From an uncultured Paraprevotella sp. (GTDB taxonomy: Bacteria > Bacteroidota > Bacteroidia > Bacteroidales > Bacteroidaceae), in the NCBI GenBank assembly GCA_944321345.1, contig CALUKY010000003.1, positions 1 to 64,000 on the forward strand: DNA of 64,000 nt. Direction: 5' to 3'. The position numbers and the translations under genes are program-made. Under the pieces are notes generated by a model. That model worked only from the letters and a program-made list of their open reading frames with translations. It ran no database searches and was not told the DNA's origin. The stretch's first letter is position 1, and each line of letters starts with the position of its first letter. Of the stretch, positions 34,186 through 43,789 are shown piece by piece.

Positions 34186-35406
34186 ATGGATAAAATGAAT
34201 ATGAACGAAAAACCAAGAAATTCCGAACTTTATTTATTGCTTATGGTGGGAGCGATTTCCGCTTTTGGGCCTTTTGTAACCGATTTTTATCTGCCGGCCC
34301 TTCCGTCACTAAATGAATATTTTCATACTAGGGCCTCGCTGGTTCAGCTGAGTCTTACTTTCAGTATGGTTGGTCTGGCTGTGGGGCAGTTGGTGATTGG
34401 GCCTTTGAGCGACAAGTATGGCCGCAAATCTCCGCTGATTTGGTCGTTGATCGCTTTTTCCTTTTCAACATTGGGGTGTCTGTATGCTCCTGATATTTAT
34501 TGGTTTGTCTTTTTTCGTCTGATACAGGGGTTGGCCGGTGCCGGTGGCTTGGTAATTTCAAAATCCATTGCCGTGGATTTGTATGAAGGCAAGGGGCTTA
34601 CACGCTTTTTTTCCATGTTGAGCAGTGTTCAGGGGCTGGCGCCTATCTGTGCTCCGGTTTTGGGTGGCTTTTTGTTGGAGCTGACCAACTGGAAGGGTAT
34701 TTTCTGGATTCTTTTTGTTATCGGTCTGTTGTTGCTTCTTTCCTTGGTGTTTTTTAAGGAATCATTACCGACAGCCTTACGTCGTGAGGGTAGTGTATGG
34801 GTTGCTTTCCGTCGTTATGTGCCGGTACTGCGTCACGGCCATTTTATGTGTTATGTGTTGGTACAGGCTTTTGCCATGGGAGTGATGTTTACCTATATAG
34901 CCGCCTCTCCTTTTATATTCCAGAACCATTATGGACTGTCGCCGGTGGCTTACAGTCTGTGTTTCGGAGCAAATGCCATGGCTATTATGTTGGGTAATAT
35001 GGCTGTGTCTTTCTGTCGCAATGCCACTCAGGCTATGCGTGTCGGCGTCTTAGGGTTTGGCTTGCTCAGTTTGTTGGTGGCAGGAGTTTTGATTTCCGGG
35101 GCTTCGGTAATGGTAGTAGAAATCAGTTTGTTTGTATTTTTGTTCTTTCTGGGGTTGATTCTGCCTAGCAGTACGATGCTGGCTCTTGACTTGGAACGTG
35201 AAAATTCCGGTAATGCTTCGGCTGTACTTGGGTTTCTGATGTTCCTTTTTGGCGGAATACTTTCGCCATTGACCGGATTGGGTAATATGCTTCAGACCGC
35301 CAGTCTGATTATAGTGCTTTGCAGTGTGGCTGCTTTACTCTGTACCCTCCTCACCACGGCTCGATTTTCGCGTTATATGCTTAAGGGACACATGATAAAA
35401 GTGTAG
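34186..35406 (+). CDS. MFS drug-efflux transporter, Bcr/CflA type
   Basis: A 406-residue, 12-helix transporter. The first helices read VGAISAFGPFVTDFYLPALPSL (about 22-43), the hallmark of the Bcr/CflA drug:proton antiporters. The MFS motif A follows as GPLSDKYGRKSPLIW (about 72-86), and motif C-like sequence APVLGGFLLELTNWKGIFW appears in helix 5-6. It probably exports small toxic compounds in exchange for protons; the substrate is unknown. The start is uncertain: ATG at 34186, 34195 and 34201 are all in frame. It is divergent from an AraC regulator and faces tRNA-Lys. Confidence 0.92.
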   Translation: MDKMNMNEKPRNSELYLLLMVGAISAFGPFVTDFYLPALPSLNEYFHTRASLVQLSLTFSMVGLAVGQLVIGPLSDKYGRKSPLIWSLIAFSFSTLGCLYAPDIYWFVFFRLIQGLAGAGGLVISKSIAVDLYEGKGLTRFFSMLSSVQGLAPICAPVLGGFLLELTNWKGIFWILFVIGLLLLLSLVFFKESLPTALRREGSVWVAFRRYVPVLRHGHFMCYVLVQAFAMGVMFTYIAASPFIFQNHYGLSPVAYSLCFGANAMAIMLGNMAVSFCRNATQAMRVGVLGFGLLSLLVAGVLISGASVMVVEISLFVFLFFLGLILPSSTMLALDLERENSGNASAVLGFLMFLFGGILSPLTGLGNMLQTASLIIVLCSVAALLCTLLTTARFSRYMLKGHMIKV

Positions 35407-35613
35407 TGTCCGGAATGACGCTTTTGAGAAAGTGGTCCGCTTGAGGATAAAGTTTTTTGGGGGAATCGGAATATTTGTCCCGATGATTTTGGGAAATGGT
35501 GCTGATGAAGTTCGTAATTCGTCGGCATCATTTTTTTATGCCATCGCTTAGGTCTGCTCAAAAGTTTTCTCTTTTAGGAGAACATAAAAAGATGGGTGTG
35601 GATAGAAAAAAGA

Positions 35614-35640
35614 AAAGGATCTCAATTTTTGAGATCCTTT
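35614..35640. terminator. Terminator between the MFS gene and tRNA-Lys
   Basis: An 11-base-pair stem (AAAGGATCTCA/TGAGATCCTTT) with T-rich flanks on both strands. It starts 7 bases beyond the tRNA-Lys 3' end on the minus strand and can also serve the MFS gene. Confidence 0.85.
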
Positions 35641-35646
35641 CTTCTG

Positions 35647-35719
35647 TGATTCGCTTGGGGTTCGAACCCAAGACCCCAACATTAAAAGTGTTGTGCTCTA
35701 CCTGCTGAGCTAGCGAATC
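35647..35719 (-). tRNA. tRNA-Lys (anticodon TTT)
   Basis: A cloverleaf on the minus strand without encoded CCA. The acceptor GATTCGC/GCGAATC is perfectly paired, the D arm is GCTC/GAGC, the anticodon loop CTTTTAA places TTT at 34-36, and the T arm carries TTCGAAC. It reads AAA and AAG. It has its own promoter and terminator. Confidence 0.96.
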
Positions 35720-35741
35720 ATCCTTTTGCTGTTTGCGAGTG

Positions 35742-35773
35742 CAAAGGTATGGCTTATTTTTGAGACTTCCAAA
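35742..35773 (-). promoter_or_regulatory. tRNA-Lys promoter
   Basis: On the minus strand TTTG (35770-35773) and TACCTTTG (35742-35749) are 20 bases apart, ending 22 bases before the tRNA. The -33 element abuts the stop of the upstream permease gene. Confidence 0.8.
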
Positions 35774-36925
35774 TTATTCTGCACTTTTTTGTGCTTTTTT
35801 TTCTTCTTCAGCTTTCAGGGTAAGATTTCTGTGACGTTTCTGCCACTGTTTTTCGTTGTAATCAATGTATTGTTTGTAGTATGACAAAATCAGTGTTGTG
35901 AGCGGCAGGGCGATGATCAGACCGATAATGCCTAACAAACTGCCCCATACGGAAAGCGACAGCAGGATGATTGCCGGGTTCAGTCCCATAAGCTTGCCCA
36001 TGATTTTAGGTACCAGAATCGTGTCTTGAATGGTTTGGACTACAATAAATACGATACAGGCCAAAAACAGTATAAACCAGAAATTTTCGCCTGTATCGGC
36101 TGCTTTGATCAGAGCCAGCAGGACAGTGGGGATAAAGCCGATCACTTGCAGATAAGGTACCAGATTAAGCAGGCCGATAAACAGTCCCAGGCCAATGGCC
36201 ATCGGAAAATCGATGATCAGAAATCCGATACTGAACAAGACTCCGACCAAAAAAGCCACCAATGCCTGGCCACGGAAATAGGCATTCATTCCATGTTCTA
36301 CATCGTGTGCCAACCGTCCGACAAAACGTCGGTTTTTTTTCGGAACCAGCTTGATCCATCCGTTGGATAATTTTTCATAGTCCAGCAGAATAAAGAACAT
36401 GTAGAGCAGTGTGATGAGTGAGGCGATAAGACCAATGACAATGTCTACGGTCTTATAGACCACGACCATGGCCTGGCTGACAGCTGATTTGGCTGCTTCA
36501 ACAATATTCTTTTCATGAAGCAGTTGTAAAATACTGTTCTGATCCACGTGGGTTTGGAAGAAAAGCTTGATCTGTTCAGTAATGATAGAGTCGCCCCATT
36601 GAGTGGAAATGAATTCCAGAATTACATCCTTGAAACGAATGGTTTCGAATATGATCGGTGGAATTACCAGCCAGAATATACCGGTAAGCACAGCCGCTAC
36701 GACAATTCCAGCCAAGATAATACTGATGATACGGCTGTGCAGGCGGAGTTTGTATTGGAAGAACTTGACTACCGGATAAAGCATGTAAGCAAAAACCCAA
36801 GCTATGAAGAAAGGGAGCAATACATCACTCAACAGATTGATAATGTAGATTGCCAGTGCGATACCGGTTATTGCCAATCCCCCGCGAACAAACCGATCGA
36901 ATGTGATTTCTTTTCTCATGGTCAT
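35774..36925 (-). CDS. AI-2E family (PerM/TqsA-like) membrane transporter
   Basis: A 383-residue inner-membrane protein with about eight helices. It has the family pattern of two N-terminal hairpins (LLPFFIAWVFAYMLYPVVKFF, about 32-52), a soluble helical stretch (about 100-150), and the conserved C-terminal half with FRGQALVAFLVGVLF, GLFIGLLNLVPYLQVIGFIP and the DTILVPKIMGKLMGLNPAIILLS-type segment. Family members have been linked to autoinducer-2 export or to sodium/proton antiport; function here is not known. A basic tail KAEEEKKAQKSAE ends the protein. It lies 17 bases after tdk, in the same direction. Confidence 0.9.
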   Translation of the reverse strand: MTMRKEITFDRFVRGGLAITGIALAIYIINLLSDVLLPFFIAWVFAYMLYPVVKFFQYKLRLHSRIISIILAGIVVAAVLTGIFWLVIPPIIFETIRFKDVILEFISTQWGDSIITEQIKLFFQTHVDQNSILQLLHEKNIVEAAKSAVSQAMVVVYKTVDIVIGLIASLITLLYMFFILLDYEKLSNGWIKLVPKKNRRFVGRLAHDVEHGMNAYFRGQALVAFLVGVLFSIGFLIIDFPMAIGLGLFIGLLNLVPYLQVIGFIPTVLLALIKAADTGENFWFILFLACIVFIVVQTIQDTILVPKIMGKLMGLNPAIILLSLSVWGSLLGIIGLIIALPLTTLILSYYKQYIDYNEKQWQKRHRNLTLKAEEEKKAQKSAE

Positions 36926-36942
36926 AAAAAGATATGTGTAAT

Positions 36943-37551
36943 TTATTTCTGATCGGGGGTGTTGTCTGTCTGTTTGTCCTGCCCCTTTTTAATGGATTCC
37001 AGATAACATACCCTGCAGAGTGGTTCATATTCGTGTTGCTCGCCTAGCAGTACGCGCTTATTGTCGCTCACGGTACGATGGGAGATGTAGGCCTGATTTC
37101 CGCATTTCACACAAATGGCATGCACTTTGGTCACGTCATCGGCAATGGCGCAAAGAGCCGGAATCGGTCCGAAAGGAACGCCCAAAAAATCCAGATCCAA
37201 TCCGGCCACAATGACTCGGGTTCCCTGGTTGGCCAGTTCGTTACATACCTGAACCAGATTATCGTCAAAGAATTGTGCCTCGTCAATCCCTACCACTTCC
37301 GTATCGGAACCCAGCAGCAGAATGCTGTAGGATGACTCTACCGGCATGGAGTGGATGGAATTTCCCTCATGTGATACTACATCTGCTTCGGAATAACGTG
37401 TATCTATGGCCGGCTTGAATATTTCAACGCTTTGGCGGGCAAATTTTGCCCGTTTCAGGCGTCGGATCAGTTCTTCTGTCTTGCCCGAAAACATGGAGCC
37501 GCAGATGACTTCAATCCGGCCCCTTCTTATTCTTTCTCCATTTGTTTCCAT
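36943..37551 (-). CDS. tdk: Thymidine kinase, type II
   Basis: About 202 residues from [11 protein letters not shown]. The frame is open 12 codons further, but they are not kinase-like and come within 5 bases of the -7 box. Motifs: Walker [16 protein letters not shown] (about 18-32), Walker B DEAQFF (about 88-93), the substrate loop [18 protein letters not shown], and the structural zinc cysteines in CVKCG and CRVCY. It phosphorylates thymidine to dTMP for salvage. It is cotranscribed with the AI-2E family gene. Confidence 0.96.
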   Translation of the reverse strand: METNGERIRRGRIEVICGSMFSGKTEELIRRLKRAKFARQSVEIFKPAIDTRYSEADVVSHEGNSIHSMPVESSYSILLLGSDTEVVGIDEAQFFDDNLVQVCNELANQGTRVIVAGLDLDFLGVPFGPIPALCAIADDVTKVHAICVKCGNQAYISHRTVSDNKRVLLGEQHEYEPLCRVCYLESIKKGQDKQTDNTPDQK

Positions 37552-37591
37552 TTTTGTTGTGAATATTGCTGTGATAATGATGATCAAACTG

Positions 37592-37599
37592 CAAAAATA
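37592..37599 (-). promoter_or_regulatory. tdk promoter -7 box
   Basis: The minus strand reads TATTTTTG, an exact TAnnTTTG match, 40 bases before the preferred tdk ATG. Confidence 0.7.
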
Positions 37600-37693
37600 G
37601 CATTTCCTTTTTATAAAAACGAGAAAGATTATAGAAATGATAAACTTCTGTTAAATCTTTGCTGTGAATATTCGAAAACAACATTTATTTATT

Positions 37694-37701
37694 TATTTTT
37701 G
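37694..37701 (+). promoter_or_regulatory. rsmI promoter -7 box
   Basis: TATTTTTG matches exactly, 20 bases before the rsmI ATG, giving a leader of only about 13 bases. Confidence 0.65.
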
Positions 37702-37721
37702 CCCGTATCAGAAAAATAGAA

Positions 37722-38453
37722 ATGGGTATACTTTATCTTGTGCCCACACCTGTGGGCAATTTGGAAGACATTACGTACCGTGCGCTCAGAATACTTCGCG
37801 AGGCCGATTTGATCCTGGCGGAAGACACGCGCACCTCGGGAAATCTTTTGCGGCATTTTGAAATTCGCAATGCGATGATTTCCTACCATAAATTTAATGA
37901 ACACCAAACGGTGGATGGAATTGTGGAACGGCTCAAGAGAGGCGAAAATATTGCGGTGGTATCCGATGCCGGTACTCCGGGTATCTCTGATCCTGGTTTT
38001 TTGGTAGCTCGTGCTGCGGTGCAGGCCGGTATACAAGTCATTGCCTTGCCTGGACCTACAGCTTTTGTTCCGGCTTTGGTTTCATCGGGTTTGCCATGTG
38101 ACCGTTTTGCTTTTGAGGGATTTTTGCCACCTAAAAAAGGTAGGATGACTCGTCTGGAAACTTTGCAGGAAGAAACGCGTACCATGATTTTTTATGAATC
38201 TCCCCATCGTGTTGTCAAAACACTGGCACAATTCATAGAGTTCTATGGTGCGGAAAGACAAGTGGCCGTGTGCCGTGAAATCTCCAAAGTGCATGAAGAG
38301 TGTGTGCGTGGAACGTTGGAAGAGGTGCTCGGACATTTTCAGGAAGTAGAACCGCGCGGTGAGTTTGTCATTATTCTGGCCGGAGCGGAAGTAGAGAAGA
38401 AAAAGAAAAACAAGAACCGAAACCAAAAGGACGAAGAAGAGAACGAAGCCTGA
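37722..38453 (+). CDS. rsmI: 16S rRNA (cytidine-1402 2'-O)-methyltransferase
   Basis: A 243-residue SAM enzyme of the tetrapyrrole-methylase fold that methylates C1402 at the decoding centre of 16S rRNA. Motifs are LYLVPTPVGNLEDITYRA (about 4-21), ILAEDTRTSGNLL (about 31-44), VSDAGTPGISDPG (about 79-91) and the FEGFLPPKKGRM phrase, followed by YESPHRV. The tail is a lysine-rich, probably disordered run (KKKKNKNRNQKDEEENEA). It is followed after 26 bases by a coiled-coil lipoprotein gene, likely in the same transcript. Confidence 0.96.
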   Translation: MGILYLVPTPVGNLEDITYRALRILREADLILAEDTRTSGNLLRHFEIRNAMISYHKFNEHQTVDGIVERLKRGENIAVVSDAGTPGISDPGFLVARAAVQAGIQVIALPGPTAFVPALVSSGLPCDRFAFEGFLPPKKGRMTRLETLQEETRTMIFYESPHRVVKTLAQFIEFYGAERQVAVCREISKVHEECVRGTLEEVLGHFQEVEPRGEFVIILAGAEVEKKKKNKNRNQKDEEENEA

Positions 38454-38479
38454 TTTGTAAAATTTAAAATGACAAGAAT

Positions 38480-39331
38480 ATGAAAAAACTTTTCTTTTTG
38501 GCAGCCTGTATTTCTTTAATGGCTGCTTCTTGTACAGGAAACAAGAATAATAATGATAAAGCTATTGCGGAAGAACGGGATTCTTTGCAGGACGTTATAA
38601 ACGAAAAGGATAAAGAACTTAATGAGATTATGGGAACCATCAATGAGATTCAGGATGGATTCCGTTTGATCAATGAGGCCGAAGGACGTATCGTTGACGG
38701 AAGCATGGAAGCTGCTTCAAATAAAGATAACATCCGCGAAAACATGGAGTACATTCAGAAAACTATGGCTGATAACCGCAACAAGATCGCCAAGTTGAAA
38801 GACCAGCTCCGTTCCAGTTCTATCAATGCCGATAAGTTGAAAGAAACCATTGACAGATTGACTCAGGAACTGGAAACACAAAATCAGCGTATTCAGGAGC
38901 TTCAGATTCAGTTGGCAGAGAAAGATATTGTTATTGCCCAACAGGATGAGGCTATCAATAGTTTGAATAATGATGTGGAGAATCTGGCGGCAGAGAACAG
39001 TAGTAAGAGTCAGACGGTAGCAGCACAGGACAAACAGTTGAATACAGCCTGGTACGTATTCGGTACGAAGTCAGAGCTAAAGGAGCAGAAAATCCTGGAG
39101 AAAGGAGACGTTCTGAAGAATGGAAACTTCAATAAGGACTACTTCACCAAGATTGATATCCGTTACGACAAGGTCATCAAACTTTATTCTAAGAGTGCCA
39201 AATTGCTGACCAATCATCCGGCAGGAAGCTATAAATTGATAAAAGATACCAAGGGACAGTATATGGTGGAAATTACCAACCCTACAGAGTTCTGGAGCGT
39301 GAGCAAGTATCTGGTTATTCAGGTACGTTAA
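38480..39331 (+). CDS. Coiled-coil lipoprotein of unknown function
   Basis: A 283-residue lipoprotein with lipobox LMAASC (Cys18). Residues about 28-185 form a long heptad-rich coiled coil (for example RLTQELETQNQRIQELQIQL). The C-terminal globular part (about 190-283) has NTAWYVFGTKSELKEQKIL and ends in FWSVSKYLVIQVR, a pattern I know only from conserved hypothetical Bacteroidales proteins. The coiled coil could span from the inner or outer membrane into the periplasm. It shares a transcript with rsmI and ends at a strong terminator. No function is assigned. Confidence 0.85.
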   Translation: MKKLFFLAACISLMAASCTGNKNNNDKAIAEERDSLQDVINEKDKELNEIMGTINEIQDGFRLINEAEGRIVDGSMEAASNKDNIRENMEYIQKTMADNRNKIAKLKDQLRSSSINADKLKETIDRLTQELETQNQRIQELQIQLAEKDIVIAQQDEAINSLNNDVENLAAENSSKSQTVAAQDKQLNTAWYVFGTKSELKEQKILEKGDVLKNGNFNKDYFTKIDIRYDKVIKLYSKSAKLLTNHPAGSYKLIKDTKGQYMVEITNPTEFWSVSKYLVIQVR

Positions 39332-39352
39332 TCCGACATACACATACATCAG

Positions 39353-39382
39353 GAAGCATCCCTTTGGAACAGGGGATGCTTC
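39353..39382 (+). terminator. Terminator after the coiled-coil lipoprotein gene
   Basis: A 10-base-pair stem (GAAGCATCCC/GGGATGCTTC) followed by a T-rich stretch, 21 bases after the stop. Confidence 0.88.
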
Positions 39383-39499
39383 TTTGTATTCCGGTTTGAG
39401 GATTTTCTTTGTATTGTTTTATATCCCGGGGCGGCAAAGGATGCTGTTGTGAGCTCTGTTGTCGGAAATCTTGGGATTTGATTAAAAGGATTATTTTAA

Positions 39500-40762
39500 A
39501 TGAAAGAATTTGTAATATCAGAAGCTCAGGCCGAAACCGCCATCCTGGTCGGTCTGATTACACAACAGCAGGATGAGCGCAAAACCAACGAATATCTGGA
39601 TGAGTTGGAATTTCTGGCCGATACGGCCGGGGCGGTTACCGTAAAACGCTTTACGCAGCGTGCTGCCGGTCCGAGTGCCGTGACTTATGTGGGTAAAGGT
39701 AAGCTGGAGGAGATACGTGCCTTTATCGAAGCCGAGGAGGAAGCAGAGCGCGAAATCGGTATGGTGATTTTCGACGATGAACTGTCGGCCAAGCAGATGC
39801 GCAATATCGAAGCGGTTCTGAAAGTGAAGATTCTGGACCGTACTTCGCTCATTCTGGATATTTTTGCCATGCGCGCCCAGACGGCCAACGCAAAGACGCA
39901 GGTAGAGTTGGCGCAGTATCGCTATATGTTGCCCCGACTGCAACGCTTGTGGACCCACTTGGAACGTCAAGGAGGTGGTTCCGGTTCCGGTGGAGGAAAA
40001 GGTTCTGTGGGATTGCGTGGTCCGGGTGAAACCCAGTTGGAAATGGACCGTCGTATTATCTTGAACCGCATGTCTCTCTTGAAGCAGCGTCTGGCCGAGA
40101 TTGACCGGCAGAAGACTACTCAGCGCAGCAACCGCGGACGAATGATCCGTGTTGCGTTGGTAGGATATACGAATGTGGGCAAAAGTACGCTGATGAATCT
40201 GATGGCCAAGAGCGAGGTCTTTGCGGAAAACAAGCTTTTTGCGACTCTGGACACCACAGTGCGCAAGGTGATTATCGACAATCTGCCTTTCCTGCTTTCT
40301 GATACGGTAGGATTTATCCGAAAATTGCCTACTGATCTGGTGGACTCTTTCAAGAGTACGCTGGACGAGGTGCGCGAAGCAGACTTGCTGTTGCATGTGG
40401 TGGATATTTCACATCCTGATTTTGAGGATCAGATCAAGGTGGTGGAGAAAACGCTGGCCGATCTGGATTGCAGCGACAAGCCGTCGATGATTGTTTTCAA
40501 CAAGGTGGATGCCTATACCTGGACCGAAAAGGATGAAGATGACCTGACTCCGGCCACGAAAGAGAATATCTCGCTGGATGATATGATGAAAACCTGGATG
40601 GCCCGCATGAACGACAACTGCATCTTTATCTCGGCACGTCAGAAAACCAATATCGAAGAGTTCCGTAAGGTGCTCTATGACAAGGTGCGCGAACTGCACG
40701 TGCAAAAGTATCCGTATAACGATTTCTTGTTTCAGAAATATGATGAGGATGGAGAACTGTAA
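39500..40762 (+). CDS. hflX: Ribosome-associated GTPase HflX
   Basis: A 420-residue GTPase that binds and splits stalled or heat-damaged ribosomes. The N-terminal HflX domain includes RAAGPSAVTYVGKGKLEEI (about 53-71) and FDDELSAKQMRNIE. The linker holds the glycine-rich GGGSGSGGGKGSVGLRGPGETQLEMDRR segment (about 157-184). The G domain has G1 GYTNVGKSTLMNL (about 221-233), G3 DTVGFIRKLP and G4 NKVDAY. Length is normal. It is monocistronic, between a lipoprotein terminator and a short terminator that overlaps its own stop codon. No strong -7 box was found in the 112 bases upstream. Confidence 0.96.
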   Translation: MKEFVISEAQAETAILVGLITQQQDERKTNEYLDELEFLADTAGAVTVKRFTQRAAGPSAVTYVGKGKLEEIRAFIEAEEEAEREIGMVIFDDELSAKQMRNIEAVLKVKILDRTSLILDIFAMRAQTANAKTQVELAQYRYMLPRLQRLWTHLERQGGGSGSGGGKGSVGLRGPGETQLEMDRRIILNRMSLLKQRLAEIDRQKTTQRSNRGRMIRVALVGYTNVGKSTLMNLMAKSEVFAENKLFATLDTTVRKVIIDNLPFLLSDTVGFIRKLPTDLVDSFKSTLDEVREADLLLHVVDISHPDFEDQIKVVEKTLADLDCSDKPSMIVFNKVDAYTWTEKDEDDLTPATKENISLDDMMKTWMARMNDNCIFISARQKTNIEEFRKVLYDKVRELHVQKYPYNDFLFQKYDEDGEL

Positions 40763-40772
40763 CCACAGTTCT
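40753..40772 (+). terminator. Terminator overlapping the hflX stop
   Basis: AGAACTGT and ACAGTTCT pair over 8 bases around an AACC loop. The TAA stop (40760-40762) lies partly in the stem. A T-rich run follows about 14 bases later. Confidence 0.65.
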
Positions 40773-40825
40773 TCACCCTCTTTTTGTTTTTATGAAAAAA
40801 TGTCCGCGGTATCGACTTTTTTTGT

Positions 40826-40833
40826 TACCTTTG
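40826..40833 (+). promoter_or_regulatory. Fumarase promoter -7 box
   Basis: TACCTTTG matches TAnnTTTG, 42 bases before the fumarase ATG. Confidence 0.75.
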
Positions 40834-40875
40834 CTACACGATTAAACATAACTGTAAACTAATAAAATAAAGATT

Positions 40876-42522
40876 ATGGCAAATGCACCAGAGTTCAAGT
40901 ATGCTCCTATGTTCCAGAGAGGAAAGGACAATACTGAATACTATCTGCTGACCAAAGACTATGTGTCTGTCAGCGAGTTCGAGGGAACCCCAATTCTGAA
41001 GATTGCTCCCGAGGGTTTGACCGCTATGGCCAACGCTGCTTTCCGTGATGTTTCTTTCATGCTGCGCCGTTCACACAACGAGCAGGTGGCTAAGATTCTG
41101 ACTGATCCGGAAGCCAGTGAAAACGATAAATATGTGGCATTGACCTTCTTGCGTAACGCAGAAGTTGCTGCCAAGGGCGTTCTGCCGTTCTGCCAGGATA
41201 CCGGTACTGCCATTATCCATGGTGAGAAGGGACAGCAGGTTTGGACCGGCTACTGCGATGAAGAGGCTTTGTCAAAGGGTGTCTACAAGACCTATACTGA
41301 GGAAAACCTCCGCTATTCACAGAATGCGCCGCTCAGCATGTACGAGGAAGTAAATACCAAGTGCAACCTGCCGGCTCAGATCGACATCGAGGCCACTGAG
41401 GGTATGGAATACGAATTCCTGTGTGTGACCAAGGGTGGTGGTTCTGCCAACAAGACTTATCTCTATCAGGAAACCAAGGCTATCCTGAATCCGGCTACCC
41501 TGGTTCCGTTCCTGGTTGAAAAGATGAAGACTTTGGGAACAGCAGCTTGTCCTCCTTATCACATCGCCTTTGTGATCGGTGGTACTTCTGCTGAGAAGAA
41601 CCTGCTCACTGTGAAGTTGGCTTCAACCCGTTTCTATGATACTCTGCCTACTACCGGCGACGAAACCGGTCGTGCTTTCCGCGACATCGAACTGGAGAAA
41701 CAGGTATTGGAAGAGGCTCATCGTATCGGTCTGGGCGCTCAGTTCGGTGGTAAGTACTATGCACATGACGTGCGTATCATCCGCTTGCCTCGTCACGGTG
41801 CTTCTTGTCCGGTAGGTTTGGGCGTATCTTGCTCTGCCGACCGTAACATCCGTTGTAAGATCAACAAGGACGGTATCTGGATCGAAAAACTGGATTCTAA
41901 CCCAGGCGAACTGATTCCGGAAGAACTGCGTCAGGCTGGTGAGGGCAATGCTGTGAAGATTGACCTGAACCGTCCGATGAACGAGATTCTGGCAGAGTTG
42001 GACAAGTATCCGGTGGCTACCCGTTTGAGTTTGAACGGTACCATCATCGTAGGCCGTGACATTGCTCACGCCAAACTGAAAGAGAAACTGGATCGTGGTG
42101 AAGAACTGCCACAGTATATCAAGGATCATCCTATCTACTATGCTGGTCCGGCTAAGACTCCAAGCGGTATGGCTTGCGGTTCTATGGGTCCGACTACTGC
42201 TGGACGTATGGATCCTTACGTAGATTTGTTCCAGAGCCACGGCGGTAGCATGATTATGCTGGCCAAGGGTAACCGTAGCCAAGCTGTAACCGACGCCTGC
42301 AAGAAGCATGGCGGTTTCTACCTCGGTTCTATCGGTGGACCGGCTGCAATCCTTGCTCAGAACAATATCAAGAGCATCGAGTGTGTAGAATATCCGGAAC
42401 TGGGTATGGAAGCCATTTGGAAGATTGAAGTGGAAGACTTCCCTGCATTTATCCTCGTAGACAACAAGGGCAACGATTTCTTCAAGCAGATCAAGCCTCG
42501 TTGTCTGGGTAACTGCAAATAA
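40876..42522 (+). CDS. fum: Fumarate hydratase, class I (Fe-S)
   Basis: A 548-residue oxygen-sensitive [4Fe-4S] enzyme that interconverts fumarate and malate, in Bacteroidales on the reductive branch to succinate. The N-terminal domain has [19 protein letters not shown] (about 97-115), carrying the first cluster cysteine, and [19 protein letters not shown]. Further cysteines lie in [21 protein letters not shown] (about 311-331). The C-terminal swivelling domain (about 360-548) has [16 protein letters not shown] and [19 protein letters not shown]. Length matches E. coli FumA. Codon use looks optimised for high expression. Confidence 0.96.
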   Translation: MANAPEFKYAPMFQRGKDNTEYYLLTKDYVSVSEFEGTPILKIAPEGLTAMANAAFRDVSFMLRRSHNEQVAKILTDPEASENDKYVALTFLRNAEVAAKGVLPFCQDTGTAIIHGEKGQQVWTGYCDEEALSKGVYKTYTEENLRYSQNAPLSMYEEVNTKCNLPAQIDIEATEGMEYEFLCVTKGGGSANKTYLYQETKAILNPATLVPFLVEKMKTLGTAACPPYHIAFVIGGTSAEKNLLTVKLASTRFYDTLPTTGDETGRAFRDIELEKQVLEEAHRIGLGAQFGGKYYAHDVRIIRLPRHGASCPVGLGVSCSADRNIRCKINKDGIWIEKLDSNPGELIPEELRQAGEGNAVKIDLNRPMNEILAELDKYPVATRLSLNGTIIVGRDIAHAKLKEKLDRGEELPQYIKDHPIYYAGPAKTPSGMACGSMGPTTAGRMDPYVDLFQSHGGSMIMLAKGNRSQAVTDACKKHGGFYLGSIGGPAAILAQNNIKSIECVEYPELGMEAIWKIEVEDFPAFILVDNKGNDFFKQIKPRCLGNCK

Positions 42523-42528
42523 TATTCA

Positions 42529-42572
42529 GAGCCAAAGGAGGTATATTTTCTGAGGTCCTTCTTGGCTCGTTT
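42529..42572 (+). terminator. Terminator after the fumarase gene
   Basis: GAGCCAAAGGA pairs with TCCTTCTTGGCTC across a small bulge, followed by a T-rich run. A second weaker hairpin (42580-42588 with 42609-42617) follows. Confidence 0.7.
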
Positions 42573-42643
42573 CTTATTCTGAGACTGGTGAACACCATTG
42601 ATGATGCGCCGGTCTCAGACTGTTTATTTAAAGGTCCGATAAC

Positions 42644-43774
42644 ATGAAAACAAAGTTTCTTTCCTTTTTGGCTGTCTGCCTGTTGGCTGGAGCAGTTTCT
42701 GCTGATAACCTTTCCGGAAATATTCAGGATGTTGAAAGCGGGGCAGTCATCATCTGCAGTTATGACCCTGCCAACGGACAGGCTTTGATGCGTGATACGG
42801 TAGCTTTGCAGAACGGAGCGTTCTCGATAACCGTACCCGACCGCTTGATGCGGATTCATGTAATAGCCAAACCCAAGGAGAATGCGGCGGCAGCCATGAT
42901 GATGAGTCCCCGAAATGCCTTCCTGTTTTTGCCCGGTGACCATCTGAAACTGAATGGTCCGGTTACGGCTCTGAAACCGTCGGGAACCCGACTTTATAAA
43001 GAATTGGATGCCTGTGTGGCTTGGAATGATCTGCATGCGAAATCCGATTCTCTGTTGCGGATTATAAACACTTATTATCAGGACAAAGAAAAGAATCAGG
43101 AAATCCTGTCCCGTTTGATGGGACAGTTGAAGGAAGCTTATGTCGAACAGGAAAAGGCCTGCAAGGAGATTGTGATGCAGCAACCCGGAAGTCTGGCTGC
43201 GGCCTATCTGGTAACGCTGCAACCGTTGAATAATGCCGTGACCCTGATTCCGTTGCTCCATGCAGAGGTGCAGAATGGTGTGTTCCGTCCCATTTTTGAC
43301 CGGATGAAGAGCGATTATGAACAGGCACGGAAGCGTGAAGAGGCTCAGAAAATGCTGGTTGCCGGAAAGAAGGCGCCGGATTTCCGCCTACGCGATTTGA
43401 AAGGACAGGAACGCACTTTGGCAGATTTTCAGGGAAAATATGTGCTTCTGGATTTTTGGGGAACCTGGTGCGGATGGTGTATCAAGGGCATTCCGCAGAT
43501 GAAGGAATATTATCAGAAGTATAAAGACCGGATGGAGATTGTGGGCATTTGCTGCAATGACACGGAGAATGTCTGGCGTAACGGAGTGGCCAAACACGCT
43601 TTGCCGTGGACAAACCTTTATAACGGATATGGCAAGGAAGTCACAACCAGCTATGCCGTAAGTGGCTTTCCGACTAAGGTGCTGATTGATCCGAATGGTA
43701 ATTTGGTACAGATTTTTGTCGGAGAGTCCGAGGAACTCTATCAGAAACTCGATAAATTATTTACTAACCAATAA
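42644..43774 (+). CDS. TlpA/ResA-like thioredoxin with DUF4369-like domain
   Basis: A 376-residue exported protein with signal peptide 1-20. Residues about 22-130 look like the DUF4369 beta domain found before thioredoxins in Bacteroidales. A helical linker (about 130-240) follows, then a TlpA-type redoxin domain with APDFRLRDLKGQERTLADFQ (about 245-264) and the active site WGTWCGWCIKG (CxxC near 275-278). The cis-Pro segment is SGFPTKVLIDPNG. It likely reduces disulfides in periplasmic proteins. It lies 15 bases before the GH20 gene; a functional link to that enzyme is not obvious. Confidence 0.9.
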   Translation: MKTKFLSFLAVCLLAGAVSADNLSGNIQDVESGAVIICSYDPANGQALMRDTVALQNGAFSITVPDRLMRIHVIAKPKENAAAAMMMSPRNAFLFLPGDHLKLNGPVTALKPSGTRLYKELDACVAWNDLHAKSDSLLRIINTYYQDKEKNQEILSRLMGQLKEAYVEQEKACKEIVMQQPGSLAAAYLVTLQPLNNAVTLIPLLHAEVQNGVFRPIFDRMKSDYEQARKREEAQKMLVAGKKAPDFRLRDLKGQERTLADFQGKYVLLDFWGTWCGWCIKGIPQMKEYYQKYKDRMEIVGICCNDTENVWRNGVAKHALPWTNLYNGYGKEVTTSYAVSGFPTKVLIDPNGNLVQIFVGESEELYQKLDKLFTNQ

Positions 43775-43789
43775 ATTGTAATTACCCTT

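Noticed and set aside
41623-42309. 228-codon minus-strand frame opposite fumarase
   Set aside because: Fumarase is beyond doubt on the plus strand; the frame is a by-product of its codon bias.
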